DNA of 10,000 nucleotides from Acropora yongei (lineage: Eukaryota > Cnidaria > Anthozoa > Scleractinia > Acroporidae). The notes beneath the pieces were generated by a model. That model ran no database searches. It saw nothing but the letters and a program-made list of their open reading frames with translations, and was not told the origin of the DNA. The DNA lies in the NCBI GenBank assembly GCA_014634225.1, contig BLFN01000126.1, positions 1,550,859 through 1,560,858 on the forward strand, given 5' to 3'. The position numbers and the translations under genes are program-made. Shown piece after piece: positions 8,767 to 10,000 of this stretch. Positions within the stretch are counted from its first letter, which is position 1, and every line of letters begins with the position of its first letter.

Positions 8767-8775
8767 AACGTCCGC
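8742..8775 (+). ncRNA. Hammerhead-ribozyme-like motif, right arm
   Basis: In order: CTGACGA at 8745-8751 (fits core CUGANGA); a short stem GGGC/GCTC with loop TAAC; GAAA at 8765-8768; then GTC at 8770-8772, the usual cleavage triplet. Stem III would be only AC/GT with no loop, so activity would need dimerisation, as described for minimal type I hammerheads of Penelope-like elements. An extra A follows CTGACGA. The base after GTC is C here, so the first stem I pair (T-C) is broken. Confidence 0.45.
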
Positions 8776-8781
8776 TTTCTA

Positions 8782-8843
<62 letters not shown>

Positions 8844-8852
8844 AATCTCTCT

Positions 8853-8884
<32 letters not shown>

Positions 8885-8892
8885 AAGAAATT

Positions 8893-8906
8893 CATTATTT
8901 CAGTTA
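8893..8906 (+). repeat. Right copy of 14-bp target-site duplication
   Basis: CATTATTTCAGTTA, identical to 8606-8619. It fixes the right end of the insertion about 52 bp beyond the palindrome. Confidence 0.85.
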
Positions 8907-8988
8907 GTTCGGCTCAAAAACTAACGTTTGGCGTTTAACGTTAAGAAAACGAAATAAGTGTGAAAGCAGCAATGTTTTCAGAAGGATT

Positions 8989-9024
8989 AAAAAAAAAATG
9001 TATATATATATTTATTTATATATA
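8989..9024 (+). repeat. A-run and (TA)n microsatellite
   Basis: Ten A residues at 8989-8998 are followed by alternating TA and TTTATTTATA to 9024. Simple repeat only. Confidence 0.75.
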
Positions 9025-9119
9025 GTTTGGAAAAAGTTTTCCTTTGCTTCAACATCCAATTGATGTCAAATCTTAGTCATGTCACCGCGCCCTTGTAGAA
9101 TTAGAAATATATAAGCAAA

Positions 9120-9195
9120 AGACCCCGGGCCCGGCTATTGATCCACGACTCGTAAAATGAAATAAAGGCCTTGAATTGAATTACATTGAATTGAA
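9120..9195 (+). mobile_element. 3' end of a non-LTR retroelement or SINE with (TTGAA)n tail
   Basis: A locally GC-rich stretch (CCCCGGGCCCGG) leads to AATAAAGGCC at 9161-9170 and then to TTGAATTGAA, TTACA, TTGAATTGAA (9171-9195). A short pentamer microsatellite as the very 3' end, in place of poly(A), is typical of CR1/L2-like LINEs and SINEs that borrow their tails. No coding sequence is left and no target duplication was found, so the left boundary is approximate. Confidence 0.5.
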
Positions 9196-9226
9196 GGGCA
9201 ATAGACGTTGTAGTAAAGAATTTATT

Positions 9227-9256
9227 CTGGGCTATCCCTCCCAAGGGACGGCCCAG
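9227..9256. repeat. Compact GC-rich hairpin
   Basis: CTGGGC pairs with GCCCAG (6 bp), then a 2x2 internal loop (TA/CG), then TCCCT with AGGGA (5 bp), around the loop CCCA. It stands out in AT-rich surroundings and lies directly before a 15-mer shared with the loop of the large foldback repeat. It may be a terminal structure of a small mobile element. Confidence 0.6.
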
Positions 9257-9270
9257 TCAGAAATTCGGTC

Positions 9271-10000
9271 GATATAAAGATCCTTTAGACTGATTTCATT
9301 TAAATTTCATGATTTCATTGATCCCAACTTGCTGCCTTAGCATTGGTGACTAACAGACGGCGTGATTCCTTTGGTTTCAAATGGAAATGACATCAGTACT
9401 CGTCTCGCCGTTGCACATCGACTTCCTTGAGCGGCCGCAGTTTTGTGGTGCGTCATTGTGTGTTAAATCGATGCAGATGTTTTACTCGATTTCGATGTTT
9501 CACGAGATAGACGAAGGAATATGCCGCATACTCCAATAACGTGATCATTTTGAAAGCTGATAACCTGTTAAAGGAAGGCATTTTTTGGATGCAAGCTACA
9601 TTTGAAACGTTTTCCATGCGGTTTTCAATATATAACTGTTCTTTTGCGATCAACGATTCATCATTCATGAAATATTGACGTGTAGTCCTGGAAACGTCTT
9701 CTAGATTTATTTCTTTTATTGCTCAACATTGTTCAAATGTATGTGACACAACAGAGATTGATAAATACACAAACTGCACTTCTTTTCTTTTAATTAATGC
9801 AAACTGAAAATTTTTTTCATAAGATGCACTTTTGACGAAATGTGGAAATTAGTACAAATGGTATCACGCGCAAACAGAACATTCTGGGGGAACAAGTCTC
9901 GAGATATAGAAGTGTACAAGTTTGAGCAGAAACTCGGCATTTTACATTCATTTTTGTTGTTGCTTTTCTTTCTGTTTGCTTCTTTTAGAGTTTTCTTAAA
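9271..10000. other. Intergenic stretch apart from one weak exon candidate
   Basis: Apart from the exon-like segment at 9453-9564 there is a locally GC-rich point (GCGGCCGC at 9431-9438) in otherwise AT-rich sequence. No repeat, RNA gene or long frame was recognised to the window end. Confidence 0.35.
9453..9564 (-). other. Candidate terminal exon, open in two frames
   Basis: On the minus strand CCTTCCTTTAACAG (AG at 9565-9566) makes a good 3' splice site. Downstream, two frames stay open for over 30 codons. One ends in TGA at 9453 after a segment containing AAYSFVYLVKHRN. The other contains NDHVIGVCGIFLRLS. Neither is recognised and no partner exon was found. Frame one is also part of a 71-codon ATG-started ORF running from 9668. 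Confidence 0.15.

Larger units (their letters stand above)
8619..8840. repeat. 104-bp inverted repeat with 14-nt loop
   Basis: Arm 8619-8722 is the reverse complement of 8737-8840 over all 104 positions except one (8686 against 8773). The loop 8723-8736 reads TCAGAAATTCGGTC. An RNA from either strand would form a hairpin of 103 base pairs. The near-identity of the arms suggests a young insertion or strong gene conversion. Confidence 0.97.
8620..8892 (+). mobile_element. Retroelement-like foldback insertion, hammerhead-bearing (Penelope-like or retrozyme-like), with 14-bp target-site duplication
   Basis: The 273-bp insertion is bounded by a perfect 14-bp direct repeat, CATTATTTCAGTTA, at 8606-8619 and 8893-8906. 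Its first 220 bp are a near-perfect palindrome, and the last 52 bp form a unique tail holding a small hairpin, GTTTCT-TT-AGAAAC. It has no coding capacity. A long, variable target duplication fits target-primed retroelements better than cut-and-paste transposons, whose duplications are usually 2-9 bp. Hammerhead motifs plus an inverted 5' copy are known for Penelope-like elements, and hammerheads also for retrozymes. The element type is inferred; the duplication and palindrome are seen directly. Confidence 0.8.

Noticed and set aside
8620..8892. Foldback insertion as a classic DNA-transposon MITE
   Set aside because: The 14-bp target duplication is too long for the common families, and the unique tail lies outside the palindrome. 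Kept as a lower-ranked alternative.
8620..8892. Helitron end (3' hairpin)
   Set aside because: The tail hairpin invites it, but Helitrons do not make target duplications and the end lacks CTRR.
1..10000. tRNA, rRNA or CRISPR arrays
   Set aside because: No cloverleaf with A and B boxes, no rRNA-like conserved block, and no regularly spaced direct repeats were seen.

Overview
The window looks like nuclear DNA of an animal, most likely a cnidarian (anthozoan or coral-like). It is AT-rich, gene-sparse, full of homopolymer runs and short microsatellites, and it carries consensus-like eukaryotic splice sites. There is no operon-like packing and there are no Shine-Dalgarno sites. The cnidarian assignment is an inference from the style of the receptor and from the hammerhead-like foldback repeat. 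It was not tested by a search.

The one certain gene is a single-exon class A (rhodopsin-like) G-protein-coupled receptor on the minus strand. The eukaryotic CDS is 4592-5629 (345 aa): the first ATG has a strong Kozak context and an in-frame stop lies just upstream. All seven helices and nearly all family landmarks are present. It lacks Asp3.32 of aminergic receptors and the key adenosine-receptor residues, so it is called an orphan. Its 5' UTR may be spliced: a good acceptor at 5743, an optional 102-nt exon at 5783-5884 and a strong donor at 6469/6470 all lie on the minus strand.

A second, tentative plus-strand gene lies at 1124-2267. It has an apparently non-coding exon, two short phase-0 coding exons separated by a 53-nt intron, and a possible last exon followed by AATAAA. 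The product would be a small protein of about 64 aa with no recognised family. Two other single exon-like stretches (3630-3770 plus, 9453-9564 minus) are weaker.

The right third is repeat-rich. It contains paired A-rich and T-rich tracts (8205-8449) and a 273-bp insertion (8620-8892) bounded by a perfect 14-bp direct repeat. The core of the insertion is a 104-bp, one-mismatch inverted repeat carrying a hammerhead-ribozyme-like motif on each strand. Further right are the 3' end of a non-LTR-type retroelement with a (TTGAA)n tail (about 9120-9195) and a compact hairpin at 9227-9256. The hairpin is followed by a 15-mer identical to the loop of the large palindrome. The remaining long stretches (1-1123, 2345-3600, 6600-8200, 9271-10000) show no convincing gene.
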